Source: SABY01 sp964593705 (GTDB taxonomy: Bacteria; Bacteroidota; Bacteroidia; Bacteroidales; 4484-276). Taken from it: DNA of 64,000 bases. The notes beneath the pieces were generated by a model, which saw only the letters and a list, made by a program, of their open reading frames with translations, had not been told where the DNA came from and ran no database searches. Shown piece by piece: positions 40,690-50,606 of this stretch; the stretch's first letter is position 1, and each line of letters starts with the position of its first letter. The stretch lies in contig CAZQIV010000006.1 in assembly GCA_964593705.1 (NCBI GenBank), positions 33,452 to 97,451 of the forward strand, written 5' to 3'. Position numbers and translations under genes: made by a program.

Positions 40690-40721
40690 CCCGATTTTGT
40701 CCGTCAGGGTGCAAAATTGGG
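40690..40721. promoter_or_regulatory. Inverted repeat upstream of the PUL promoter (candidate regulator site)
   Basis: CCCGATTTTG (40690-40699) and CAAAATTGGG (40712-40721) are complementary at 9 of 10 positions, with centres 22 bp apart (two helical turns). It lies 33 bp upstream of the -7 element. A plausible target of the AraC-type hybrid regulator encoded at 41309-45370. Confidence 0.45.
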
Positions 40722-41030
40722 CTGATTATGAAGTTTTTAGTGAAATGTAGGTAATGGGACAGGTATTTTTATCGAGGATTCTTTTGATTAAATTTTTATG
40801 TAGAGACTTGTCTTTTCGAGAATCAAGCCCCTGGAAAATCCGTTTCAAAGTGAAATGACAATGTAAATGCTTTGGATGGGATGGATAAACCCACCAAAGC
40901 CCTGTCACCTCGAGTCATAAGACCAAATAAATTTATCGCACTTAGAGATATGACAAGTAGTAACAGATTTCTTGCCGCACGTGCGGCATCGAAATGACAA
41001 GATTCAGAACTCCCGACGTAGCGTAATTGT
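40722..41030. other. Intergenic region with dispersed repeats
   Basis: This region has no supported gene. It includes GGATAAACCCACCAAAG..CTGTCACCTCGA (40880-40914), also present with changes at 28760-28793, and variant B of the palindromic element at 40973-40988. Confidence 0.5.
40973..40988. repeat. Dispersed palindromic repeat, variant B
   Basis: The perfect palindrome TGCCGCACGTGCGGCA is flanked by CAGATTTCT and TCGAAATGACAAGA, the same flanks as variant A at 28671-28686. Confidence 0.6.
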
Positions 41031-41160
41031 TATGTCGCATTAAAAAAACTTTGTGATACTTTGAGCCTTTGTGTCTTAGTGGCAAATTATTGACAAATAG
41101 CCACGAAGACACAAAGGCTCAAAGTAACACTAAGTTCTGCAGTGTGAAATTTGCGACATA
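41031..41160. repeat. 130-bp composite inverted repeat
   Basis: The 26-bp arms 41058-41083 and 41100-41125 (ACTTTGAGCCTTTGTGTCTT..., one mismatch) enclose a 16-nt loop. Outer 9-bp arms TATGTCGCA / TGCGACATA (41031-41039, 41152-41160) bound the element. There is no ORF. The CCTTTGTGTCTT..GTGGC text resembles a repeat widespread in Bacteroidota-rich metagenomes. Confidence 0.65.
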
Positions 41161-41308
41161 TAGATTTACGATAACAATGCTCTAACGATTTGATTTTAAG
41201 CTCATGGGTCAGGAGGTCTGAAATTATTGGAATAGTTTTTTTCTATATCGAAAACATAAAATTTATAAGATTGCTTTTTCAAGGATATTTATTTACTGAA
41301 AACTTATC

Positions 41309-44300
41309 TCAGTCCTCCGATTTCCTTTTCAGCCGGTATTCGGAAGGCGAGCAGCCGAATGATTTTTTAAAATGCTCATAAAAAGAAGTACGGCTTGTAA
41401 ATCCTGTCTGATCAATAATTTCGCTTACTGTTAATGAAGAGGTGTTGAGCAAAACAGCAGCCTTTTGGATCCTTCGTTGATTGATTAATCCATGTGGTGT
41501 GATTCCAAGCACTGTTTTGGTTTTATTGTACAAAGATGATTTGCTGATGGCAAATTTGTCAATCAGTATTTCCGCAGATAGGGTTTCATCATCAATATTA
41601 TCATCAATATAATTGAGCATTTTCTGGAAAAACGGATCAGGAATTTTTTTGATCTGAGAAGTACTTTCATCCCTGAGGCCAAAATGTTTTCTTATATTTA
41701 TCCTTGCCTCAAGCAGTCTTGCTATCCTGATTTTAAGATGATCGGGATGAAACGGCTTTGGAATATAGGAATCTGCCCCTGCAAGAAGGCCTTTTATGCG
41801 ATCTTCAATTTCAGCTTTTGCGGTAAGTAATATCAGTGGAAGATGGCTGGTGTTGAAGTTTTCTCTGATTTTACGGCAAAGTTCAATCCCATCCATTTCG
41901 GGCATCATAATATCTGAAACGACCAAATCAAATTTTTCAGTTTTAATTTTTTGCCAGGCCAAACTTCCGTTTTCTGCAAAACATACGTTATACGATGAGC
42001 CGAGCATATTGCCCAAAAGGTTAAGTATTTCCCGATCGTCGTCAACCAGCAAAATTGTTGCCTTTTCTGAATCGGCATCCACAGTATCGTGAATTTCTTC
42101 TGATTTGGTTTCATCAATAAAAGTCATCTCATCACGATTGCCCGAAAGTTGGTCGATTGTTTGGGTCGTATTTACCTCGTGAATGTCAGGAAACCGGCAG
42201 GTAAATCGTGTTCCCTTGTTTAATTTACTTTCGAAGGTGATGGTTCCTCCGAGCAATTCAACAATTCCTTTTGTAACTGCCAAGCCCAGTCCGGTTGAGC
42301 GGTAGCCGGGGAAGCTTCCTTTTTGGCGCGCCGATGAAATTCCAAAAGGTTCAAAAACTTTGCTTTTAAGTTCAGGATTTATGCCAACTCCATTATCCTC
42401 AACCTCAGTTATAAATTCATGTTCGCCATAAGCAATTTTCACTTTAACAAAGCCACCTTGCTTATTGTACTTTATTGCATTTGAAACAAGGTTCGTAAGG
42501 ATGCGCTGGTATTTATCGGCATCGGTGTTAATAAATATGTTTTCTTTTTCACAAGAAACCTTGCAGGTAATTTGCTTGTTTTGAGCAAGTAATTCAAGGT
42601 CAGAAATTACCTCCAGTGCAAGCGTTTTAAGATTTACGCTGCTGATATTGAGGGATGTTTTTCCCTTTTCGAGCTTACGAAATTGCATGATTTCCAGCAC
42701 AAGCTTCTGTAGTTTGATGCTGTTATTATAAACTTTGAGTAAACGCGGACTTATGTCTGATGTCCTGGTTTCTTCGATGAGTGCATGAATATGAGATGAA
42801 ATCAGTGTAAGCGGGGTTCTGAATTCATGGGCAACATTTGTAAAAAATTCGATTTTGTAGTTCTGAAGTTCCTTTTCTTTTTGCTGTTTGAATTCGAGGA
42901 GCGTAATTTCTTTCCTTCGTGATTCGCGCAGGATATACCACCTGATGACTAAAAGCTGAATTCCAATAAAAAACAAAATGTAAGCCGCAATTGCCCACCA
43001 AGTTTTCCAGGGTGGTGGCTTAATAATAATTTCGACTTCTTTAATTTGGTCAGACCAATTTCCGCTTTCATCGCTTACGCGAAGCTGCAGAATATATTTG
43101 CCCTGCTCGAGGTTGGTGAAAATAATGGCCTGGTTGTGCAGGTTGGTTACCCAGTTGTCGTCGAAGTTTATTAACCTATAGGAAACCTTGTGACGCTCTT
43201 TTCCCCAGTAGGCCAAAGGGGTAACAAAAAATGTGAGGGCGTTTTGATTATACTCCAGCAATAACCGGCTCTGAAGGTTCATGCGGGTATGAAGCACACT
43301 TGTGGCTGATATTTCGACAGCTTGGTTTTTGATATATAAATCGTTAATAGTAAGTGGTGGAAAGTAAGAGGCAAATTTGATTTTATTGGTTTGAATAATA
43401 TCAACACCCATTGTACCACCAATATATAACTGTCCGGTTGAATTGTCGAAAAAGGAAGCCCCATCGCTATACTCATTATTAATCAGGCCATCGTCCGAAT
43501 TAAAGTTTTTTACGGTTTTCATTTTCGGATCAATACACGAAAGCCCTTGTGTTGTAGTTGCCCAAAGGTTTCCTAGCCCGTCCATCTGAAAAGCATGAAT
43601 AGAGGTATTGGATAAATCTTCATTTAGGTTTAATTGCCTAATTTCCACCGATCCGTTTAACTCCGGAATAAACGAAAAAATACCTGAACTGCAACCCACC
43701 CATATATTCGTTGTGCTATCAGTATAAAGGGCAAGGATATCATCGTTTTTTATCAGGTCAGGATTTGTGTTTGTGTTGAATTGAGCAAGTACTCTTTTTG
43801 TAATTGTGTTATAACGGTAAACCCCGAAGCCACGGGTTCCAATCCATATAATTCCCGGCCTTTCCCGGGTTATCGCGTAAACAATTTGTTTTTGTTCCCT
43901 CCCCGTACCGAGGTTTTTATCCAGAATGATTTGTTCGGAATATACGGGATTTGGGTGTTTGTTTTTGTCGAGTTCAATCATTATTACGCCAAAACCACTT
44001 GTGCCAAGGTATAATCGCTGGTCATTGTCTTGGTGGATGTGGTAAACAGAAGCAAAATTAAAACTGCTTTGATTGTCGAAATCCCTTGGGAAGTTCTTAA
44101 TGGTATTAAAATCCGGGGAGATAATGTCAATTCCAGACCCGTCGGTACCCGCCCATATCGTTCCATCGTTCAGCTCATGAATTGAAAGAACGGAGTTATT
44201 GCTCAAACCGTTTTTAACAGATATTTCTTTGATATGATTGCCTTTCGAATCAAATACATCGATTCCCCCACCTTTGGTTCCGATTACAATATCTTTTTTC

Positions 44301-45370
44301 CTGGTAACCAAAATACAGCGAACAATTGGATAAGATAATTGCTCCGAGGCAAGGCTTTTGTTAGGGAACTCCGAAAGTTTCAGGTTATACACGCCGTTCC
44401 CATCCGTTCCTACCCATAAAATATCAGGTGCTGTTTCGCAGATACTTATAACTCTTGCTGAAATCGGATTATTAACAAAAATTTCGGATAAATCACGAAG
44501 TATTTCAAATGCTTTGCTTTTGAAATTGAAACCATAGATTTCCCCTTTTTCTGTTCCTGCCCATAATCTGCCGGAATCTGAGGAGGGGGCAAATGCAGTA
44601 ATTATATCATCAGGAATCCTAAGCCGGCTTACTATTTCTTTGTCAATATCAACCATGATTGTCCTGCCATCGCGTTGCGCAAGAAATAGCAAGGGGCGAT
44701 TATTAAACAAAACGCCTATCGACGACGAAATGGTTGCATTTAAGGGCAATTGCATAATTTCCTGAAGATGGTTTCCTGTAATTTTATACAGCACATTATC
44801 GCCTGTGATACAATAGAATTTTGATTCGATCAAATATAAATTCTTCACATCCAAAGAGGCCTGAATTGATCCTTTTTCAAATTTTAGCTTAACGAAGTGC
44901 CTGGTAATGCTGTCGTAACTAAATATACCTTTGCCATACACTGAAGTCCATGTACCGAATTCATCCGAATGGCACAATGAAATATCGTTTTCGTAATTTA
45001 TCTGTTCCGATTCATTGGTAAAAAATGAATAAAACCTATTGTAAACATTATCATAATAAGCGATGCCTTTATTCGTGAGCATCCAAAGTGGACCTTTTAT
45101 AGTGGGAAATAGTTTTCTTACAACTTGATTGTGCAATGCAAAAGGTTTGTTGCCGGGCATATAGCTAACAATGTTGCTGCCATCGTATCTGTTCAGGCCA
45201 TTCCAGGTACCAAACCAGATGTAACCTTCAGCGTCTTTGGCAATTGTGTTTACAGCGCCATTCGACAAACCTTCCCTTCGTGATATGGAGTGAACATTAG
45301 TTTTGTATTCAGCATGTGGCTGATAAAAATGCATTAAGCAGCAAAACAAGAAAAATATTTGTTTCTTCAT
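41309..45370 (-). CDS. Hybrid two-component system sensor/regulator (HTCS) controlling the PUL
   Basis: A 1353-aa one-protein two-component system. A signal peptide is followed by a periplasmic double beta-propeller of reg_prop repeats (about 30-710; IWFGTWNGLNRYDG, LWAGTEKGEIYGF), a Y_Y_Y domain (about 717-785), one transmembrane helix (about 790-812), HisKA with FFTNVAHEFRTPLTLIS (His about 845), HATPase (LVSNAIKYNKQGG; GYRSTGLGLAVTKG), a receiver (ILLVDDDRE, phospho-Asp near 1152 in VVSDIMMPEMDG, Lys in IPKPF) and an AraC-type HTH (about 1240-1353; ISKSSLYNKTKTVLGITPH, then GFTSRTSFYEHFKKSFG). All signature residues are present. HTCS proteins sense periplasmic oligosaccharides and activate the adjacent PUL, here the operon starting at 40626. 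Confidence 0.96.
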   Translation of the reverse strand: MKKQIFFLFCCLMHFYQPHAEYKTNVHSISRREGLSNGAVNTIAKDAEGYIWFGTWNGLNRYDGSNIVSYMPGNKPFALHNQVVRKLFPTIKGPLWMLTNKGIAYYDNVYNRFYSFFTNESEQINYENDISLCHSDEFGTWTSVYGKGIFSYDSITRHFVKLKFEKGSIQASLDVKNLYLIESKFYCITGDNVLYKITGNHLQEIMQLPLNATISSSIGVLFNNRPLLFLAQRDGRTIMVDIDKEIVSRLRIPDDIITAFAPSSDSGRLWAGTEKGEIYGFNFKSKAFEILRDLSEIFVNNPISARVISICETAPDILWVGTDGNGVYNLKLSEFPNKSLASEQLSYPIVRCILVTRKKDIVIGTKGGGIDVFDSKGNHIKEISVKNGLSNNSVLSIHELNDGTIWAGTDGSGIDIISPDFNTIKNFPRDFDNQSSFNFASVYHIHQDNDQRLYLGTSGFGVIMIELDKNKHPNPVYSEQIILDKNLGTGREQKQIVYAITRERPGIIWIGTRGFGVYRYNTITKRVLAQFNTNTNPDLIKNDDILALYTDSTTNIWVGCSSGIFSFIPELNGSVEIRQLNLNEDLSNTSIHAFQMDGLGNLWATTTQGLSCIDPKMKTVKNFNSDDGLINNEYSDGASFFDNSTGQLYIGGTMGVDIIQTNKIKFASYFPPLTINDLYIKNQAVEISATSVLHTRMNLQSRLLLEYNQNALTFFVTPLAYWGKERHKVSYRLINFDDNWVTNLHNQAIIFTNLEQGKYILQLRVSDESGNWSDQIKEVEIIIKPPPWKTWWAIAAYILFFIGIQLLVIRWYILRESRRKEITLLEFKQQKEKELQNYKIEFFTNVAHEFRTPLTLISSHIHALIEETRTSDISPRLLKVYNNSIKLQKLVLEIMQFRKLEKGKTSLNISSVNLKTLALEVISDLELLAQNKQITCKVSCEKENIFINTDADKYQRILTNLVSNAIKYNKQGGFVKVKIAYGEHEFITEVEDNGVGINPELKSKVFEPFGISSARQKGSFPGYRSTGLGLAVTKGIVELLGGTITFESKLNKGTRFTCRFPDIHEVNTTQTIDQLSGNRDEMTFIDETKSEEIHDTVDADSEKATILLVDDDREILNLLGNMLGSSYNVCFAENGSLAWQKIKTEKFDLVVSDIMMPEMDGIELCRKIRENFNTSHLPLILLTAKAEIEDRIKGLLAGADSYIPKPFHPDHLKIRIARLLEARINIRKHFGLRDESTSQIKKIPDPFFQKMLNYIDDNIDDETLSAEILIDKFAISKSSLYNKTKTVLGITPHGLINQRRIQKAAVLLNTSSLTVSEIIDQTGFTSRTSFYEHFKKSFGCSPSEYRLKRKSED

Positions 45371-45479
45371 GGCTCACCTAATCACTTTTAATTACAAAAA
45401 GTATCATAATTGAACATATTGCTCATCTCATTTTATCTTATTTTAAAAACGTGATTCCTAAAGCCGGAGCTACAGGGTG

Positions 45480-45487
45480 CAAAGATA
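45480..45487 (-). promoter_or_regulatory. -7 element of the HTCS gene
   Basis: TATCTTTG matches TAnnTTTG and would give a leader of about 100 nt. It overlaps the 11-mer TTTGCACCCTG, which also occurs beside the inverted repeat upstream of the PUL promoter (40705-40715). Confidence 0.5.
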
Positions 45488-45607
45488 CGGAAAGTATATT
45501 ACTGAGATTTTACGAAATGAGGAGATCCACATAAGTCGTAAATTTTGTATCTCAGTTTCATATTTAAAACAAAAGTTTAATAAATGTTTTTATGCCATAT
45601 AATAAAA

Positions 45608-45643
45608 AAATCCCGGATTCTCCAATTGGTGAATCCGGGATTT
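45608..45643 (-). terminator. Terminator of the broken BspA-like gene
   Basis: A perfect 13-bp stem AAATCCCGGATTC with a 10-nt loop is followed by a T-run on the minus strand, 18 bp beyond the stop codon at 45662. Confidence 0.85.
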
Positions 45644-47365
45644 AGTTTATGATAGGAGAGATTATTGGATTACTAGTTTCCTAAACGAATACTCCCCGTT
45701 TTGAATAATCTTCAACACATACATCCCCGGCTGAATATTTTGAATATCCAGTTTGGTGTGCTTTTGCAGGATGTCTTTTTTGAGGACAGTGTTTCCACTT
45801 GAATTGATAATTTCGATATGGATTTCATTATCGGATTTGAAGTTCTTAAAAATGATATTCAACTCATCCTTTGCCGGATTTGGATATACACTTATTTGTG
45901 ATGACAAGTTACTTTCTCCTATCCCGGTGGACGATTCTTTAAACCCGACAATCGCCGAAAGGCCGTTCATAGCAAACAGGCCGTCATTGTTTGGAAAGCT
46001 GTTGCTGAATGTGGGCTCAATTCCGATTTCTTTTTCGTTAATGGGATCGTAAGCCCTGAACGAGATGAACTCACCATCTTCGGCACCATCTTTAAAACTT
46101 GTATAAATATCATCGCCATATACCGTTAATAAAACATTTGAACCCTTGTCGGTGATATTCGCACAGCCGATGCAATTGTCCTGGCTGTCGAAAGCCCCGA
46201 TGTGGGAATAATTATCCATGCCATCGAAAGCCTCTGTAAAGAGTGAGATTTGATGTACCTCACCGGTTTTTGTTACCGGCCAGGGACTATTATGAACAAA
46301 AACATGAACTTCAGTTTTTGTACCACTTGCCCAAAGGTCGTAATCCGGGAAGGTTACCATGGCCGGATTGATAAGATTAGCCAAATAACCATGTCCGGGC
46401 GTTAGGGTTTGCAAAGTGAAGATGCCTCCCCCGGGCCAGTATATTTCGTTGGTGAAATGATTGAACATGACCAGGATGTCCTCCTCGGGATTTTCGAATG
46501 CTTCATCCACAGGCACTTCCACATTGGATAATACTGGTAGATAGCGTGGCCCAGCGCCCAGTTGTATTGAAGCTTCATTCAAAAGGTCACCTTTGAAAAG
46601 AATTTCGCTTTGCTCATCAATACAGATTTTGTAAGCCGCTCCCGGCATCCAGTTGCCCATGGTGTTGATATTTTGCTGAGGCCAGAAAATACCCCCCGAA
46701 TTGTTAACCATGATATTGAGTAAATTCTGTGATACAGGATACTCCATAATGGTTTCCACTTCTCCTGTAATGGGATCGAGGAAGGCAGAGAAATGCGACC
46801 AGTGGTCGTAGAGTGTGATCATCTGTACGCCGGCAAAAATAGTTACTTCATCAATTTCCGATTCCAGACTTTGAGCATCCACAGCTTTGGCTTCAATTTT
46901 CTTGTTGCCAAAGGTTAATGGAAGATCAAAACTCCAGTTTGTAGTTCCTGTGGCTAATTGCCAGGAACCATCATTCAGTCTTATATAAATTTCCGAAAGA
47001 TCATTATCCGGATCGGAGGCTGTTCCTGTAATTGTAAGTGTAGTATCATAAACGCTCTCATTTTTTGATGGGGAGGTAATCTCTACTGTTGGCGGCCTGT
47101 AAATGGTTAGTGTCATGGTGTCGGCATCAGTAAAATTACATGTGCCCAAACCTTCCAATGAGATTGTTAATACCACACCTCCTGCTGTAATATCATTCGT
47201 GCATGGAGTATAAGTTGGTTTTATTGCAGTTTTATTATCAAAGCTACCATCACCTGATGTTGACCAATTTATCGATGTGTAATTTTCGGCTGTAGCTTCC
47301 GAAAGGGTATAAACTTCATCTGGTAAAACAGAAGCATCATTTCCGGCAAAGGCTATCGGTTCCAG

Positions 47366-49262
47366 ATAGGTATTCCAGCTAACAGTTTCAGCATCATCGT
47401 CATTGCAGTATGTGCCCTGGCGGATTGTTTGAATTTCGATCTGTATTTTTCCTGTAGTGGAAATGTTATTTCCTGAGGTGTAGTTTGTCCACGCCGACCA
47501 TGAAGTGCCATTGTAGGTGCGGTAAACGAGTGAATCGCTACCGTTGCCGCCGGAGCCTGCATTGAGTGTAGTTGAAACTTCACTGCCTTCGCAAACATTG
47601 TCCACATCGGGCATTTTATCAAGCGTTCCCGAAACAGGGGTTTGTTCTGCAGTCCAGCTTACCATTTCGGTGGAGGCATCATCGCAGTAATCCGCTTTGC
47701 GTAAGGTAAGGATTTCGACCTGTATTTTTCCTGTAGTGGAAATGTTATTTCCTGAGGTGTAGTTTGCCCATGCCGACCATGCAGCACCATTGTGGGTGCG
47801 GTAAACGAGTGAATCGCTACCGTTGCCGCCGGAGCCTGCATTGAGTGTAGTTGAAACTTCACTGCCTTCGCAAACATTGTCCACATCGGGCATTTTATCA
47901 AGCGTTCCCGAAACAGGGGTTTGTTCTGCAGTCCAGCTTACCATTTCGGTGGAGGCATCATCGCAGTAATCCGCTTTGCGTAAGGTAAGGATTTCGACCT
48001 GTATTTTTCCTGTAGTGGAAATGTTATTTCCTGAGGTGTAGTTTGTCCACGCCGACCATGCAGCACCATTGTGGGTGCGGTAAACGAGTGAATCGCTACC
48101 GTTGCCGCCGGAGCCTGCATTGAGTGTAGTTGAAACTTCACTGCCTTCGCAAACATTGTCCACATCGGGCATTTTATCAAGCGTTCCCGAAACAGGGGTT
48201 TGTTCTGCAGTCCAGCTTACCATTTCGGTGGAGGCATCATCGCAGTAATCCGCTTTGCGTAAGGTAAGGATTTCGACCTGTATTTTTCCTGTAGTGGAAA
48301 TGTTATTTCCTGAGGTGTAGTTTGTCCACGCCGACCATGAAGTGCCATTGTAGGTGCGGTAAACGAGTGAATCGCTACCATTGCCGCCGGAGCCTGCATT
48401 GAGTGTCGCTGAAACTTCATCGCCTTCGCAAACATTGTCCACATTGGGCATTTTGTCGGGTGTTCCCGAAACAGGGGTTTTTTCAACAGTCCAGCTTACC
48501 ATTTCGGTGGAGGCATCATCGCAGTAATCCGCTTTGCGTAAGGTAAGGATTTCGACCTGTATTTTTCCTGTAGTGGAAATGTTATTTCCTGAGGTGTAGT
48601 TTGCCCATGCCGACCATGCAGCACCATTGTGGGTGCGGTAAACGAGTGAATCGCTACCGTTGCCGCCGGAGCCTGCATTGAGTGTAGTTGAAACTTCACT
48701 GCCTTCGCAAACATTGTCCACATCGGGCATTTTATCAAGCGTTCCCGAAACAGGGGTTTGTTCTGCAGTCCAGCTTACCATTTCGGTGGAGGCATCATCG
48801 CAGTAATCCGCTTTGCGTAAGGTAAGGATTTCGACCTGTATTTTTCCTGTAGTGGAAATGTTATTTCCTGAGGTGTAGTTTGTCCACGCCGACCATGAAG
48901 TGCCATTGTAGGTGCGGTAAACGAGTGAATCGCTACCGTTGCCGCCGGAGCCTGCATTGAGTGTANNNNNNNNNNNNNNNNNNNNNNNNNNNNNNNNNNN
49001 NNNNNNNNNNNNNNNNNNNNNNNNNNNNNNNNNNNNNNNNNNNNNNNNNNNNNNNNNNNNNNNNNTTTCCTGTAGTGGAAATGTTATTTCCTGAGGTGTA
49101 GTTTGCCCATGCCGACCATGAAGTGCCATTGTAGGTGCGGTAAACGAGTGAATCGCTACCATTGCCGCCGGAGCCTGCATTGAGTGTCGCTGAAACTTCA
49201 TCGCCTTCGCAAACATTGTCCACATTGGGCATTTTGTCGGGTGTTCCCGAAACAGGGGTTTG
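47366..49262 (-). repeat. Tandem array of 279-bp (93-aa) repeats, at least seven copies
   Basis: Units start at 279-bp intervals and are nearly identical in DNA. The unit reads TPVSGTLDKMPDVDNVCEG, then AGSGGNGSDSLVYRT, WSAW, NISTTGKIQVEI, ADYCDDA and VSW. Two variants alternate irregularly (THNGAAWSAW and TYNGTSWSAW). Three diverged copies occur in the giant protein at about 7590-8430. The N-gap falls inside the array. Confidence 0.9.
48966..49065. other. Assembly gap (100 N)
   Basis: Exactly 100 N, a conventional scaffold placeholder. The bases on either side lie within the 279-bp repeat. Matching them to intact units shows that the true missing length should be 156 bp plus a multiple of 279 bp, which restores one continuous reading frame. 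Confidence 0.95.
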
Positions 49263-50102
49263 TTCCACCGTAATCTGAACAACATTAGATTCTGCTGCTC
49301 CAGTCCAGTCGCTCATACAGTTAACACGGGCAAGGCGTTTGTACCAGGTGGTGTTTGTTAATGCTCCGGGCGCATAGGTTGCGGAATTACTGGAAGCGAT
49401 GTCGCTAAAACCAGTAGTAGAATTGCTTGTTGATTGCTGCCATTTGTATTCCAGGATGCCTATATGACCGGTGGGTAGGGTAGTGCTTGTTAGCGGATTG
49501 GGTATATTTCCGCTACAGATGTTCTGAACCGATGCGATGCTTCCTCCATCATCGGGATTGATGCACACACAGGCCGAAGTACCCGCATTGTCGCCAATAA
49601 TAAACCAACCCTTAGTGTTAACCAAGGTATTTCGTGCGTCTGCGGCATAGGTGCCATAAGTAAGCCCGGTGGCACCCATGCTTCTGCATGTGGGTGTGTT
49701 GGTATTGCCGGCCCAGCCTAATAATGACAGCGAGTAATGTTCACAGTCCATTCCGCAGTTGCTAAGAAAACCACACAACCAAACACAGGAATTAAATGTC
49801 CAATCCCCGATGTCCTGGTTAAAGGCGGTGGCAGAAGCAAACATACTTGTCATATAGGTAACATTGCTTACATCCCAACCGCATAAGTCCTGGTTAAAGG
49901 CTGTGGCTTTATAAAACATCCAACCCATATCTGTAACACTGCTCACATCCCAATCCCCGATGTACTGGTTAAAGGCTGTGGCAGAATTAAACATACATGA
50001 CATATCGGTAACATTGCTCAAATCGGGCGTGTCTGTGGATGTAATCTGCAGCTTGCTGCAACCGAAAAAGACTGAATTCATGCTGCTCCAGGCCACCGAG
50101 CC

Positions 50103-50105
50103 CTA
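50103..50105 (-). other. In-frame amber codon in the BspA-like gene
   Basis: TAG (plus-strand CTA) joins two segments in the same reading frame: 50606-50106 upstream and 50102 onward downstream. See the gene entry for the homology argument. Confidence 0.85.
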
Positions 50106-50606
50106 TTGCACTACGTCGATCAGCTTGTCTTTTTGTACCCCAAAACTAATATAAAACCGTTGCAGGTTTGGAGCCTCCATAGTAAGTGTAAGCGTATCGC
50201 CGGCCGGGATGCTCATGCCGCCAAGGGTAACAGGCCCGGCAGCAGCCCGGGTAAAATTGCCGTTGCCATTGTTACCCGATGGGCTTGCCGTCCAGGTGTA
50301 ATTAACAGCCCCAACTGTGAGGGCATTAAATTTTATTTCGCTGGTGCCGGAAGGGAAAACCCATTGAGTGATGAAAGGAAGCGCATCTTTTGCCATAGTT
50401 GTATCCGGGTTTCCAGGAGTTGACAAACCATTGTTTGAGACATAATTATTGCATAAATCCACGATGTTGGTTCCATAGGTTACTCCCGTAGCTTCAGGCA
50501 AATAACCTGATGCATCCCAGGAGACATTGGTTAAAGTGCCTCCTTTTGTACTGATAGCTCCGGCCATAAGTACCAAAGCAATTAAGATTTTTGTAAACGT
50601 TTTCAT

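Larger units (their letters stand above)
45662..50606 (-). pseudogene. BspA-like T9SS surface protein interrupted by an in-frame TAG and an assembly gap
   Basis: Three open segments form one gene. 50606-50106 (167 aa): signal peptide and an N-terminal module ending KDKLIDVVQ. A TAG at 50103-50105 follows. Beyond it the same frame continues as GSVAWSSMNSVFFGCSKL, then DUF285 repeats (FNQYIGDWDVSSVTDMGWMF) and an Ig-like module to the N-gap. After the gap come 93-residue TPVSGT repeats, Ig-like modules, the shared EGWSHFSSFL-type region (here DHWSHFSAFLDP) and a T9SS sorting domain (VYPNPAKDELNIIF, ending SFRKLVIQ). In the paralogues the residue at the TAG is Trp, Leu or Phe (SWG, SLG, SFG), so the TAG is a one-base change from TGG or TTG. 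It may be a recent pseudogene, a sequencing error or strain variation. The 100-N gap causes an apparent frame change only because its length is a placeholder. Confidence 0.85.

Noticed and set aside
47353..48957. 80-89 aa minus-strand ORFs recurring every 279 bp
   Set aside because: Alternate-frame shadows of the tandem repeat.
47366..49262. CRISPR array or satellite DNA
   Set aside because: The 279-bp units are in frame, encode a protein repeat and have no spacers.
48933..49285. Genuine frameshift between the two halves of the BspA-like gene
   Set aside because: The frame change is explained by the arbitrary 100-N gap; repeat geometry restores the frame with 156 + 279n bp.
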